A stretch of DNA of 64,000 nt from positions 248,001 to 312,000 of the forward strand of contig CAWBPA010000017.1 in assembly GCA_963790545.1 (NCBI GenBank), written 5' to 3'. Shown in pieces: positions 37,530 through 46,117 of this stretch; the stretch's first letter is position 1; each line of letters begins with the position of its first letter. Position numbers and translations under genes: made by a program. A model generated the notes under the pieces. It was given only the letters and a program-made list of their open reading frames with translations. It did no database searches and had not been told where the DNA came from. Source of the DNA: DATBJG01 sp963790545. Its GTDB lineage: Bacteria; Acidobacteriota; Vicinamibacteria; Vicinamibacterales; JAMQPK01.

Positions 37530-39056
37530 TTAGACGCGCCAGGTGTCACTCGTCCACGCCAATTCGGCCAGCGTCCGGACCGCTACGCCGCTCGCGCCTC
37601 TGGGCAAGAAGGGCTTTGCTTCTTCGGCCCAGGCAGTGCCCGCAATGTCGAGATGAGCCCATGGCACGTTCCCGGCAAACTCTTTCAGGAACAATGCCGC
37701 GGTAATGGCTCCGGCCGGTCGGCCACCCGTGTTGGTGAAGTCTGCAATATCGCTGCGCAGCTGCTCGCGGTACTCGTCGAACATCGGCATCGGCCACACA
37801 CGATCGCCGGCTCGATCGGCGGCCTCGCGTACGACCTCAACCCATCTGTGAGGTGTCCCGAACAGTCCACTGGCAATTTTGCCGAGCGCAACGACACAGG
37901 CGCCGGTGAGCGTCGCAATGTCGACCAGATGTGTCGCGCCGAGCCGTTGCGCGTACCAAAGTCCGTCGCCGAGCACGAGTCGCCCCTCCGCGTCCGTGTT
38001 GATCACTTCGACGGTTTTGCCACTCGCACCGCGGAGGATATCACCCGGTTTGACGGCTCGCCCACCCGGCATGTTCTCGGTCGTAGGTATGACGCCAACA
38101 ACGCGGATGGGTGCCCCGAGCAGGGCCATGGCGCGCATCGCACCCAGGACGGCGGCTCCACCAGCCATATCGTCTTTCATGCGCTCCATACCATCCGCCG
38201 GCTTGATTGAAATGCCCCCGCTGTCGAACGTAATGCCCTTTCCAACCAGACCCAGTACCGGTGTTCCAGGGGCTCCCGCCGGATCGTGATGCAACACGAT
38301 GAGACGCGGCGGTTCGGAGCTGCCACGAGCCACACCGAGCAGCAGGCCCATGCCGAGCTCGGCAATCCGCGTTTCATCCAGGACGTCCACACCCAACTTT
38401 GCCTCAGCCGCAATGGCCGCTGCGCGGTCGGCAAATACGCGCGGCGTCAGCGTGTTACCTGGCTCGTTGGCGAGCCATCGCGCCACGTTGCAAGACTCAC
38501 CAAACACGCGGCCGCGGTCGGCCGCTTCACTTGCCGTTTTTCGTGCCTCTTGTGGGGCGCCAGGGTCGAGCACCACCTGCAGGGCGCGCAGATGCGGCGT
38601 CGCATCGTCGCCGGTCTTGTACTGCGCCGCATCAAAATCCGCGAGTACGAGACCCTCGACGATTGCCTGCGCCGTGTGCGCCAGATGCTCCGCGTCGGTC
38701 CAGATGACGGCCACGCGTTCGTGCCGACGCTGCCGTGCCGCGAGAGCAGCCGCTGTCGCAAGCCGACGGAGCCGGTCCACAGAGTAGTCCGCGCGGCCGC
38801 CGAGCCCCCCGACGAGCACGCGACGCGCTTTCCAGCGCGACTCCACGATGGGCGAGAAAAACAGCTCGAAAGGCTTGCCCTTGAATTCGCCGCTCGCCAG
38901 GGCCCGCGCCACCTCGCCGCCCGTGGCGGCCACGAGCGGATGCTCCCCCGGGAGCGACTCGGCTTCGAACACTGGGAGCACCAGAAGATCGGTATCAATT
39001 GTGTCGAGGGGAGCCGCAACAACCTCGACCGTCACGCCGCTCTGCACCATGGTCAT
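37530..39056 (-). CDS. pepA: Leucyl aminopeptidase (M17)
   Basis: About 508 residues from the ATG at 39056. The catalytic C-terminal domain has the metal ligands in G-K-G-I-T-F-D-S-G-G-I-S-I-K-P and K-D-D-M-A-G-G, and the M17 signature N-T-D-A-E-G-R-L. These are two-zinc exopeptidases releasing N-terminal residues; some also bind DNA. The N-terminal macro-like domain is present. Upstream frame to 39176 is probably not coding. The protein is intact. Confidence 0.94.
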   Translation of the reverse strand: MTMVQSGVTVEVVAAPLDTIDTDLLVLPVFEAESLPGEHPLVAATGGEVARALASGEFKGKPFELFFSPIVESRWKARRVLVGGLGGRADYSVDRLRRLATAAALAARQRRHERVAVIWTDAEHLAHTAQAIVEGLVLADFDAAQYKTGDDATPHLRALQVVLDPGAPQEARKTASEAADRGRVFGESCNVARWLANEPGNTLTPRVFADRAAAIAAEAKLGVDVLDETRIAELGMGLLLGVARGSSEPPRLIVLHHDPAGAPGTPVLGLVGKGITFDSGGISIKPADGMERMKDDMAGGAAVLGAMRAMALLGAPIRVVGVIPTTENMPGGRAVKPGDILRGASGKTVEVINTDAEGRLVLGDGLWYAQRLGATHLVDIATLTGACVVALGKIASGLFGTPHRWVEVVREAADRAGDRVWPMPMFDEYREQLRSDIADFTNTGGRPAGAITAALFLKEFAGNVPWAHLDIAGTAWAEEAKPFLPRGASGVAVRTLAELAWTSDTWRV

Positions 39057-39155
39057 CCCATCATTATCTCTGATCTTCTGACGTGCTGACCAAGCCCGAC
39101 CACACATCGTCTGCAAGAACGGGCCGTTCGGGGCGCAAGAAGGTGATCGATTTGC

Positions 39156-39184
39156 TTGCCGGACCGAGACCGCCACGTTAAGAT
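39156..39184 (+). promoter_or_regulatory. Possible promoter of the exported PKD-like protein
   Basis: TTGCCG (39156-39161), 17-base spacer, TAAGAT (39179-39184), 15 bases before the GTG start. Confidence 0.35.
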
Positions 39185-39198
39185 CGATCAGGGTCCCA

Positions 39199-39663
39199 GT
39201 GACAACAGCGATCCCATTTCACTCTCGCCCGGCGCTGCTCGTTCTGGCATCGCTGCTGGCTGCGGCTGGGGCCACGTACGCCGCCGATCAGGCCGATCAG
39301 AAAGATACCGCCAAGCACGAACGACCGTCGCTCTCGCTCAAGCTCAACCCGCGCACCGCCATGGCCCCCGCCGCAGTCACGGCCACCGTCGAGTTGAAGG
39401 GTGGGTCGAACAACTTCGAAGAGTACTACTGCGCCACCATCGAGTGGGATTGGGATGATGGGTCGCGCTCCGAAACGACGCCCGATTGCGAACCCTACGA
39501 CGAAGCCACGAGTGAAATTCGACGCCGGTACACCGTTCAGCATAACTTCCGGCGTGGCGGCTTTTATCGCGTGTCCTTCCGCCTGAAGAAGAAAGACAAG
39601 GTACTCGCCCTCGTGACCAGCACCGTCCAGGTCAGCGGCGGGAGTCCGTTCGCCGACCGCTGA
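39199..39663 (+). CDS. Exported PKD-like domain protein
   Basis: A 154-residue protein with a clear signal peptide (A-L-L-V-L-A-S-L-L-A-A-A-G-A-T-Y-A). The mature part has T-A-T-V-E-L-K-G-G, W-D-W-D-D-G-S and Y-T-V-Q-H-N-F-R-R-G-G-F-Y-R-V-S-F, the pattern of a PKD/Ig-like beta-sandwich in which the G-x-Y-x-V strand ends the domain. Such domains mediate extracellular adhesion or scaffolding. Two cysteines could form a disulfide. The gene's end overlaps the reconstructed JAMM gene on the other strand. Confidence 0.7.
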   Translation: MTTAIPFHSRPALLVLASLLAAAGATYAADQADQKDTAKHERPSLSLKLNPRTAMAPAAVTATVELKGGSNNFEEYYCATIEWDWDDGSRSETTPDCEPYDEATSEIRRRYTVQHNFRRGGFYRVSFRLKKKDKVLALVTSTVQVSGGSPFADR

Positions 39664-40076
39664 TACACGTGAGCTGCACTTCAACAGCGCGCTCTTCCAC
39701 GATGCGGTAGGCTCTCACGTCGCTCCGCTCGACCCATTCCAACCGACATAATCAAGTAGATGAACGACGCGTCCGCGGCCTCGGCAATGTCGCGGCGCGA
39801 GGGGATGGCTTCGCCCCCGGGATGCGAGTGATAGGCGCCGAGCACCTCGAATCCTTCCGCTCGAGCCGTCCGGATAGCGGCGAAATGATCGGCGGGATCG
39901 ATGAGATAGCTGGTCGGACCCGGAGCCAGATTGGTCGCCGCGACCGATCGGTGGATTGTGCCGTCCACGCCAATGAGCAGCCCACAACACTCGTTCGGCG
40001 CCGTTGCACGTGCGTGCGCGAGCATCGTCTCGACGACCGCGTCATCGATTTCAAAGGCAGCGGACCGCGAGATCAG
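39632..40076 (-). CDS. JAMM/MPN metalloprotease (frameshifted, possible CTG start)
   Basis: About 147 residues after removing one G near 39738. The JAMM motif is complete: E29 (N-E-C-C-G-L-L-I-G), H83-S-H85-P and S93-x-x-D96, a zinc isopeptidase site. The restored C-terminus reads V-E-R-S-D-V-R-A-Y-R-I-V-E-E-R-A-V-E-V. No ATG, GTG or TTG lies before residue 19. Homologous N-terminal sequence extends to a CTG overlapping the CoA-transferase stop (CTGA), suggesting a CTG start or a base error. Bacterial members cleave C-terminal glycine tails of sulfur-carrier proteins such as ThiS/CysO. Confidence 0.8.
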
Positions 40077-40720
40077 AACGTTGCCAGTGGCCCTTCCACG
40101 AGCAACTCGCAGCCCGTAGCGCGGCGCACCGCCTCCACGGTGGTGTCAGAGGCGACGTCGGTCAAACGAAGACCTCGCGCCGTCACCTCAATCACCGCCA
40201 TCTCAGTGACAATCAGATTCACGACGTGAACGCCCGTGAGCGGCAACGTGCACTCGTCGAGGATCTTGGGCGCGCCTTCTTTCGTCGTGTGCTCCATCGC
40301 AATAATCACGCGTTTGGCACCGGCAACCAGATCCATGGCGCCGCCCATGCCTTTGACCATCTTGCCAGGAATCATCCAATTTGCCAGGTTCCCTTTGCGG
40401 TCCACCTGAAGCGCCCCGAGGACCGTGACGTCGATGTGACCGCCCCGTACCATCGCAAACGAATCGGCACTGCTGAAATAACTGCAACCAGCCAACTCGG
40501 TCACGGTTTCCTTCCCCGCGTTAATCAGATCCGCATCAACCTCGTCTTCACGCGGAAACGGTCCAACACCCAACATGCCGTTTTCGGAGTGCAGCACGAT
40601 TTCGATGCCGGGCGGGACGTAATTCGCGACAAGCGTCGGCATGCCAATGCCCAGGTTGACGTAGTTGCCGTCCCGCAGCTCGCTGGCGATCCGTCGAACG
40701 ATCCGTTCTCTTTTGTCCAT
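40073..40720 (-). CDS. scoB: 3-oxoacid CoA-transferase subunit B
   Basis: A 215-residue protein with the class I CoA-transferase beta fold. Signature S-E-N-G-M-L-G contains the catalytic glutamate that forms the CoA thioester; N-L-G-I-G-M-P-T-L and G-A-M-D-L-V-A-G-A also match. With subunit A it moves CoA from succinyl-CoA to acetoacetate in ketone-body or branched acid use. No clear ribosome-binding site. It is separated from scoA by a 190-base duplicated repeat region, although both genes read the same way. Confidence 0.93.
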   Translation of the reverse strand: MDKRERIVRRIASELRDGNYVNLGIGMPTLVANYVPPGIEIVLHSENGMLGVGPFPREDEVDADLINAGKETVTELAGCSYFSSADSFAMVRGGHIDVTVLGALQVDRKGNLANWMIPGKMVKGMGGAMDLVAGAKRVIIAMEHTTKEGAPKILDECTLPLTGVHVVNLIVTEMAVIEVTARGLRLTDVASDTTVEAVRRATGCELLVEGPLATF

Positions 40721-40729
40721 TATTTGATT

Positions 40730-40889
40730 GTCGTGGGGCCCCACCCCCACGACCGTACCTCGCGCCGTTGGCGCTCGGCGATGCGTCCAGCACTTTCCGC
40801 TCAGTGTAGCGTCGTGGGGCCCCTGCTGCCGTAGCCTTGGCGAAGCGGCCACCCCCACGACCTGTACCTCGCGCCGTTGGCGCTCGGCG
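40730..40889. repeat. Duplicated hairpin element between scoA and scoB
   Basis: Two copies of an approximately 40-base block (40741-40780 and 40849-40889) differ by one inserted base. Each is preceded by GTCGTGGGG, which pairs with CCCCACGAC (40730-40738/40745-40753; 40811-40819/40853-40861), and each contains GCGCC-GTT-GGCGC. Confidence 0.7.
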
Positions 40890-40914
40890 TTATTCGCAAC
40901 AACGATCCGCTCCG

Positions 40915-41610
40915 TCAATCCTTTCGCACCGTACGCTTTTCGATGCGCTTCTCGTACGCAGTCCCCTGAAAGATCTGCTTCACGAATATTCCCGGGGTCA
41001 CAATCGCCTCAGGATCGAGATCACCTGCCTCGACCAGCTGTTCCACCTCGGCAATCGTCGTACGCGCGGCCGTGGCCATCATCGGGTTGAAATTGCGGCT
41101 GGTTTTTCGGTACACCAGATTGCCCAGTCGGTCGCCTCGATACGCCTTGACGAATGCGAAATCAGCCCGGATCGGAAACTCGAGCACGTACGCCCTGCCA
41201 TCAATTATCCGGGTTTCTTTCTGTTCAGCGATCAGCGTGCCGTACCCAGTCGGCGTGTAGAACGCACCGATGCCGGCGCCCCCGGCGCGAATGCGCTCGG
41301 AAAAGGTGCCTTGAGGCACGAGCTCGACCTCGATCTCGTCGCTCAGCAGTTGGCGCTCGAATTCACGATTTTCGCCGACATACGTCGAAACCATTTTTCT
41401 GATTTGCCGGGCCTTCAGGAGGATGCCGACACCAAGGCCGTCAACACCGGCATTGTTGCTGATGATGGTGAGGTTCTTCGTGCCGCGGACGTGCAACGCG
41501 TGAATGAGGTTCTCCGGAATCCCGCAGAGACCAAAGCCCCCCATCAGAATCGTCGCGCCGTCAGGGATAACGGCGACCGCCTCGGCCGCATCTTTCACGA
41601 CCTTGTTCAT
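40915..41610 (-). CDS. scoA: 3-oxoacid CoA-transferase subunit A
   Basis: A 231-residue protein. The class I alpha-subunit signature G-G-F-G-L-C-G-I-P-E-N-L-I lies near residue 24, with G-G-A-G-I-G-A-F-Y-T-P-T-G-Y-G-T near 110. It forms a heterodimer or heterotetramer with ScoB. The ATG start agrees with the family. Clean, intact frame. Confidence 0.93.
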   Translation of the reverse strand: MNKVVKDAAEAVAVIPDGATILMGGFGLCGIPENLIHALHVRGTKNLTIISNNAGVDGLGVGILLKARQIRKMVSTYVGENREFERQLLSDEIEVELVPQGTFSERIRAGGAGIGAFYTPTGYGTLIAEQKETRIIDGRAYVLEFPIRADFAFVKAYRGDRLGNLVYRKTSRNFNPMMATAARTTIAEVEQLVEAGDLDPEAIVTPGIFVKQIFQGTAYEKRIEKRTVRKD

Positions 41611-41627
41611 GCGCGTAGCATATCAAA

Positions 41628-41663
41628 CAGTGGTCAGTGGCCAGTGGTCGGTGGACAGTGGCC
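41628..41663. repeat. Degenerate CAGTGG tandem repeat
   Basis: About five imperfect copies of CAGTGG(T/C) between scoA and the end of the aromatic operon. A locus-specific variant of the short repeats found elsewhere. Confidence 0.55.
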
Positions 41664-41668
41664 CCTGA

Positions 41669-42579
41669 TCACTCTTTATGCAGCTCTTTGCGCCAATAGT
41701 TGGCCGACTGAAAGATCGTGTCGATCGTCGAGGACGCCGACAGATCGGCTCGCAGCTCTGCGAGGATTTTGATGAGGGCATCGAGCGCAGGTCCCAGCTC
41801 GTCGGCATTGCTGGCGCACACATCCTTCCAGATACCGGCCGGGCTCGACGCGAGGCGGGTCACATCTTGCAGCCCGCGACCAGTCAGGCCGAGACCGTCA
41901 CGGCCAACCGCATCGCCGACCAGGTGCATGAGAGCGCTCGACACAAGCTGCGGGAGGTGACTGATATAGGCCAGGAGGTGGTCGTGTTCCCTGGCGCTCA
42001 GCAGACGTGGCTTGGCCCCCAGCGCGGTCGCAAATTCAAAGAGCTTCTCGAACGGCCCCGCCCGCTCCATCAGTTCCCGGCGTAAACAGCCAGGGGCGTC
42101 CAACGAAGAGATCGGGGCGCGCGTGCTCGATGCCGCCCCGGGCGGCTCCGCCAAGGGGATGGCCGCCAACGAACGTCAGATTGGGGGGCAGCCGTCGACC
42201 CGCCTCGACGATCTCGCGTTTCGTGCTGCCGGTGTCGGTCACGATGGCCGAGCGCTGGACATGGTGGGGGAGGGCGGCCAGCAGGTCGAGATTCTGACGG
42301 ACCGGGGCAGCAAGTATCACAAGATCGACATCTGCCAGCACGACCGGATCATCAGCCGCGACGTCAATGGCATGGAGCACCATCGCCTTTCTCGAGGATG
42401 TCTTTCACATCCACGGCCACGACGAGCCCTGCCGGCCACAGCTGTCGAGCCGCCAGCGCAATCGAGCCGCCGATGAGTCCCAGTCCCACGATGCCGATCT
42501 TGTCGAAGACCGGCGGGCGTCCCGGCTCACGTCCCGGCTGCACCATGGGCAGCCGGCGCGGCTCGTCCACTGCACTCAC
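41669..42579 (-). CDS. tyrA: Prephenate dehydrogenase (two frameshifts)
   Basis: About 302 residues after removing one base near 42383 and one in the C run 42055-42058. NAD-binding G-I-V-G-L-G-L-I-G-G-S-I near residue 28, D-T-G-S-T-K near 110 and the catalytic-region G-G-H-P-L-G-G. The C-terminal helical dimerisation domain has A-R-E-H-D-H-L-L-A-Y-I-S-H-L-P. It makes 4-hydroxyphenylpyruvate for tyrosine. The GTG start overlaps the aroF stop (GTGA). It is the last gene of the aromatic superoperon; no prephenate dehydratase is present. Confidence 0.9.
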
Positions 42580-43622
42580 CGCGCCCAGCCGCGACGGACC
42601 ACCTGCTCGACGCAGATACTGCGGCCAATCGCCGGAGCAATGATGCGAAGCTCCGCCATCAACCGATCGAATTGCGCCGGGTACATCGACTGCGCACCGT
42701 CGCTCAATGCACGATCGGGATTGTGGTGCACCTCGATCACCAGGCCGTCGGCACCCGCGGCAACCGCCGCGCGGGCCATGGGCGCAACCTTGTCGCGACG
42801 CCCGGTGCCGTGACTGGGATCGGCAACGATGGGGAGGTGACTCAGCTTCTTGACCACCGGAATCGCCGAGATGTCGAGCGTGTTCCGCGTGTAGCTCTCA
42901 AAGGTCCTGATTCCACGTTCGCAAAGGATCACGTCGGCATTGCCGCCCGCAAGGAGATACTCGGCCGACAGCAGCCATTCCTCGATCGTGGCAGCAATTC
43001 CCCGCTTGAGGAGCACCGGCTTGCGCGTCTTGCCCAACTCGCGCAGCAGCGTGTAATTCTGCATGTTTCGTGCACCAACCTGGTAGATGTCCGAGTACTT
43101 CCCGACGACATCAATCTGGCTCACGTCCATGACTTCCGAGACGACCTTCAAGCTCTCCTTATTGGCGGCTGCCCGAAGCAGCTTGAGCCCGTCTTCGCCA
43201 AGACCCTGAAAGCTGTACGGAGAGCTGCGCGGCTTGAAGGCGCCGCCGCGGAGAATCTTCGCGCCCGCCCGCCGCACCGCGGCGGCCGAGGTGAAGATCT
43301 GCTCCTCGGTCTCAACCGAGCACGGGCCCGCCATCACGATGACCTCGTCCCCGCCAACACGCACATCATCGATCGCCACGATCGTGCCGTCGGGCTTGAA
43401 CGCGCGGCTTGCGAGCTTGTAGGGCTCGGTAATGCGGAGAACCTCGTGAACCCCTTCCATCATCTCGATGAGCGCCGGGTCCATCGGCTGGGTCCCCACC
43501 ACACCAAGCACGGTGCGGCTGACCCCCGTCGAGCGATGCACGTCCATCCCTTTCTCGACCAGGTAGGCGACCACCTTTTCAATTTGCGCGTCTGATGCAC
43601 GTTCTTCCATGACGACCACCAT
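42576..43622 (-). CDS. aroF: DAHP synthase, type I-beta with N-terminal regulatory domain
   Basis: A 348-residue protein. The ferredoxin-like N-terminal domain (about residues 1-70, M-V-V-V-M-E-E-R-A-S) is the feedback-control module of AroF/AroG(f)-type enzymes. The TIM barrel follows: M-A-G-P-C-S-V-E near 98, R-G-G-A-F-K-P-R, Q-V-G-A-R-N-M-Q-N and D-P-S-H-G-T-G-R. GGAGGA lies 9 bases upstream of the chosen ATG. It condenses phosphoenolpyruvate and erythrose 4-phosphate, the first step of the shikimate pathway. Confidence 0.95.
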   Translation of the reverse strand: MVVVMEERASDAQIEKVVAYLVEKGMDVHRSTGVSRTVLGVVGTQPMDPALIEMMEGVHEVLRITEPYKLASRAFKPDGTIVAIDDVRVGGDEVIVMAGPCSVETEEQIFTSAAAVRRAGAKILRGGAFKPRSSPYSFQGLGEDGLKLLRAAANKESLKVVSEVMDVSQIDVVGKYSDIYQVGARNMQNYTLLRELGKTRKPVLLKRGIAATIEEWLLSAEYLLAGGNADVILCERGIRTFESYTRNTLDISAIPVVKKLSHLPIVADPSHGTGRRDKVAPMARAAVAAGADGLVIEVHHNPDRALSDGAQSMYPAQFDRLMAELRIIAPAIGRSICVEQVVRRGWAR

Positions 43623-43653
43623 ATCTGCCAGTCCTCCAATGCCGGTCATTCGT

Positions 43654-43684
43654 AGTTTTCAGTTTTCAGTTCACAGTTTTCAGT
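43654..43684. repeat. AACTGA-type degenerate repeat inside the aromatic operon
   Basis: CAGTTTT/CAGTTC units repeated about four times between aroF and the chorismate mutase gene. The same unit recurs at 2966-3085, 49299-49346 and 54483-54515. Confidence 0.65.
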
Positions 43685-44020
43685 TCAGTCTTCCAACTCC
43701 ATCGCCCGCTCGATCCTCGCCTGTTCGTCCGTCTGCGGTTCCTTCTGTCGAACGGTTGCCCGTTCGATCCGGCGCGCTTCATCGATAATCCGCTCGAACA
43801 GCCGTGTAATGGCATCAGCGCTGAGCGGCCCTGACGTCCGTTCGCCGCAGGCGCGCGCGTGATGCAGCACTTCGGCTTCCCGATCTGGCTGATACACCTC
43901 CTGGCCGAGCGCGTGCTTCAGCTTGCCAATTTCAAGAGCGCATGCCGCCCTCTCGTTCAACAAGGCCACGAGCCGTTCGTCGAGCTCGTCGATCCGACGT
44001 CGCAGCTCGTCAATGGTCAT
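43685..44020 (-). CDS. aroQ: Chorismate mutase, AroQ class
   Basis: A 111-residue all-helical mutase: L-R-R-R-I-D-E-L-D-E-R-L-V-A-L-L-N-E-R at the N-terminus, then K-L-K-H and Y-Q-P-D-R-E-A-E-V, which provide active-site arginines and lysine. It converts chorismate to prephenate. Its ATG overlaps the end of trpA by 11 bases, so translation is coupled. A charged C-terminal tail (residues 90-111) extends beyond the family core. Confidence 0.92.
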   Translation of the reverse strand: MTIDELRRRIDELDERLVALLNERAACALEIGKLKHALGQEVYQPDREAEVLHHARACGERTSGPLSADAITRLFERIIDEARRIERATVRQKEPQTDEQARIERAMELED

Positions 44021-44846
44021 GCGCGCCAGAGCCCTCCCCTTTCAACCAGCGAACGTAAGATTCTACCCGCCCGACTAAGTCGGGCGCGTCGGTATTTTGG
44101 GCAATGACCTGAACCAGTCCGCTACCCACGACCGCTGCATCCGCCCACTGGCCAATCTGACGGACATGATCCGGCTGGCTAATACCGAACCCGAGCGCCA
44201 GCGGCAGGCTCGTTTCTGCGCGAATCCGCGCCGCCAGCTCCTGCGCCCCTGGTGCCACGTGGTCGCGTACGCCAGTGACGCCGAGGCGGGAGATGCCGTA
44301 CAGAAACCCGCGACCCAACTGGCTCGCCCGACGGATTCGTTCGGTCGTGGTGGTCGGACTCAGAAGAAAAATCATGTCGATCCCACGGCCGGCCATTGAC
44401 TCGCGAAACTCTCCGGCTTCTTCCACTGGCAAGTCGAGAACGAGGACGCCGTCGACGCCGATCTGCGCCGCGCGACGGCCAAAACTCTCGGTACCCATGC
44501 GCAATACAGGATTGGCATAGGTGAACAGGACGAGTGGCACCCGCAGTGTGGGACGGATGCGCTCGAGCATGTCGAGCACCGCTCGGAGCGACGTCCCGGC
44601 AGCCAAGGCCCGCTCGGTCGCACGCTGAATGACGGGACCGTCGGCCAACGGATCCGAGAACGGAATCCCCACCTCAATCACGTCCGCACCGGCGCGGTCG
44701 AGCGCCTGCAGAATCGCCGCAGACCGCTGAAGGTCGGGATCGCCAGCCGTGACATAAGTGACGAGCCCAGTTCGCCGATCCCTTCGAAGATGGGCAAACG
44801 CTTGCCCAAGCCGGGACACGAGCACACCGCCGGATTCAGTACTCAC
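44010..44846 (-). CDS. trpA: Tryptophan synthase alpha chain
   Basis: A 278-residue TIM barrel. The catalytic glutamate is in V-I-E-V-G-I-P-F-S-D-P-L-A-D-G-P and the aspartate region in G-V-L-V-L-D-L-P. Phosphate-binding G-F-G-I-S-Q follows. It cleaves indole-3-glycerol phosphate and channels indole to TrpB. The GTG start overlaps the trpB stop (GTGA). Near its 3' end the coding sequence includes a perfect 9-bp-arm hairpin (44068-44086) resembling the window's intergenic hairpins. Confidence 0.95.
   Translation of the reverse strand: MSTESGGVLVSRLGQAFAHLRRDRRTGLVTYVTAGDPDLQRSAAILQALDRAGADVIEVGIPFSDPLADGPVIQRATERALAAGTSLRAVLDMLERIRPTLRVPLVLFTYANPVLRMGTESFGRRAAQIGVDGVLVLDLPVEEAGEFRESMAGRGIDMIFLLSPTTTTERIRRASQLGRGFLYGISRLGVTGVRDHVAPGAQELAARIRAETSLPLALGFGISQPDHVRQIGQWADAAVVGSGLVQVIAQNTDAPDLVGRVESYVRWLKGEGSGAHDH
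44068..44086. repeat. Perfect hairpin inside trpA coding sequence
   Basis: CGCCCGACT-A-AGTCGGGCG, 9-bp arms around one base, encoding A-P-D-L-V-G-R. It resembles intergenic elements such as 46791-46810. Confidence 0.45.
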
Positions 44847-46117
44847 GTTGCAGTCCGACCACTGTCAGCGGACGTCGTGGAGTCTGCGGAGTCGACCGAA
44901 AGACGGCTGGCAATCGTTTGCACGTCTTTATCCCCTCGACCGGACAAGTTCACCAGGATTGCCTGCTCTTTCCGCAGCGTGGCTGCAAGATCGCACGCAT
45001 ACGCGACGGCATGTGCGGACTCGAGCGCGCACAAGATGCCCTCGCTGGCCGCCAATCGTCCAAATCCCTCGAGCGCCCGCTCATCATCGATCCAGGTGTA
45101 TTCGGTGCGACCTTGATCTCGCAGCCACGCGTGTTCGGGTCCAACGGCGGCGTAGTCGAGCCCCGCAGAAATTGAGTGTGTGGGCTCGATATTCCCGTTC
45201 CCGTCCTGCAGCACGTACGTCTGTGTGCCTTGCAGCACGCCGGGACTGCCGCCGGCAAAGCGCGCGGCATGCTTGCCGGGTGTAATTCCAAGCCCTCCGG
45301 CCTCGACCCCAATCAACCGTACGCTCCGATCCTCGATAAACGCATCGAACATGCCGATGGCGTTGCTGCCGCCACCCACACACGCCACGATTGCGTCCGG
45401 CAGTCGTTCCAGCTGCTCGAGGATTTGCACGCGCGCTTCTGCGCCAATCACTGATTGGAACTCCCGAACCATCAGCGGATACGGATGAGGACCCAACGCC
45501 GATCCGAGCAGATAGTACGTGTCCTCGACATTTGCCACCCAATCCCGCATGGCCTCGTTGATGGCGTCTTTGAGCGTGCGCGAGCCGGCATCCACGCGAC
45601 GAACCGACGCGCCGAGAATTCGCATGCGGAAGACGTTCAATGCCTGACGCGTCATGTCTTCCGAGCCCATGTAGACCTCGCACTCGAGCCCAAGCAGCGC
45701 GCAGACCGTTGCCGTGGCAACGCCATGCTGACCGGCGCCGGTCTCCGCCACCACCCGGCGTTTTCCCATCCGCTTGGCAAGGAGGGCCTGACCGAGGGCA
45801 TTGTTGATCTTGTGAGCACCCGTGTGGGCAAGGTCCTCGCGTTTGAAAAATATTCGGGCGCCTCCCACGCTCTCGGCCAGCCGCGTCGCCTCGTAGAGAG
45901 TCGTAGGGCGTCCTACGTAATGCTTCAAGAGCCGATCGAGCTCGGCAACGAACGTTTCATCGCACCGTGCAGCCAGATACGCCCGCTCGAGCTCCTCAAT
46001 TGGCGCCACCAGCGTCTCTGGAACGAACCGCCCACCGAAATGACCAAAATACCCGCGTGCGTCCGGATCGCGCCGACCGAACCGGCGCGACTCCGCCACC
46101 ATTTGCGGTGAGCTCAT
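44843..46117 (-). CDS. trpB: Tryptophan synthase beta chain
   Basis: A 424-residue PLP enzyme. The cofactor lysine is K103 in H-T-G-A-H-K-I-N-N-A-L-G-Q; E-T-G-A-G-Q-H-G-V-A and the phosphate loop G-G-G-S-N-A-I-G are intact. It joins indole and serine to tryptophan. The start overlaps the trpF stop (ATGA). The C-terminal 25 residues are a serine/threonine/aspartate-rich extension. Confidence 0.96.
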   Translation of the reverse strand: MSSPQMVAESRRFGRRDPDARGYFGHFGGRFVPETLVAPIEELERAYLAARCDETFVAELDRLLKHYVGRPTTLYEATRLAESVGGARIFFKREDLAHTGAHKINNALGQALLAKRMGKRRVVAETGAGQHGVATATVCALLGLECEVYMGSEDMTRQALNVFRMRILGASVRRVDAGSRTLKDAINEAMRDWVANVEDTYYLLGSALGPHPYPLMVREFQSVIGAEARVQILEQLERLPDAIVACVGGGSNAIGMFDAFIEDRSVRLIGVEAGGLGITPGKHAARFAGGSPGVLQGTQTYVLQDGNGNIEPTHSISAGLDYAAVGPEHAWLRDQGRTEYTWIDDERALEGFGRLAASEGILCALESAHAVAYACDLAATLRKEQAILVNLSGRGDKDVQTIASRLSVDSADSTTSADSGRTAT

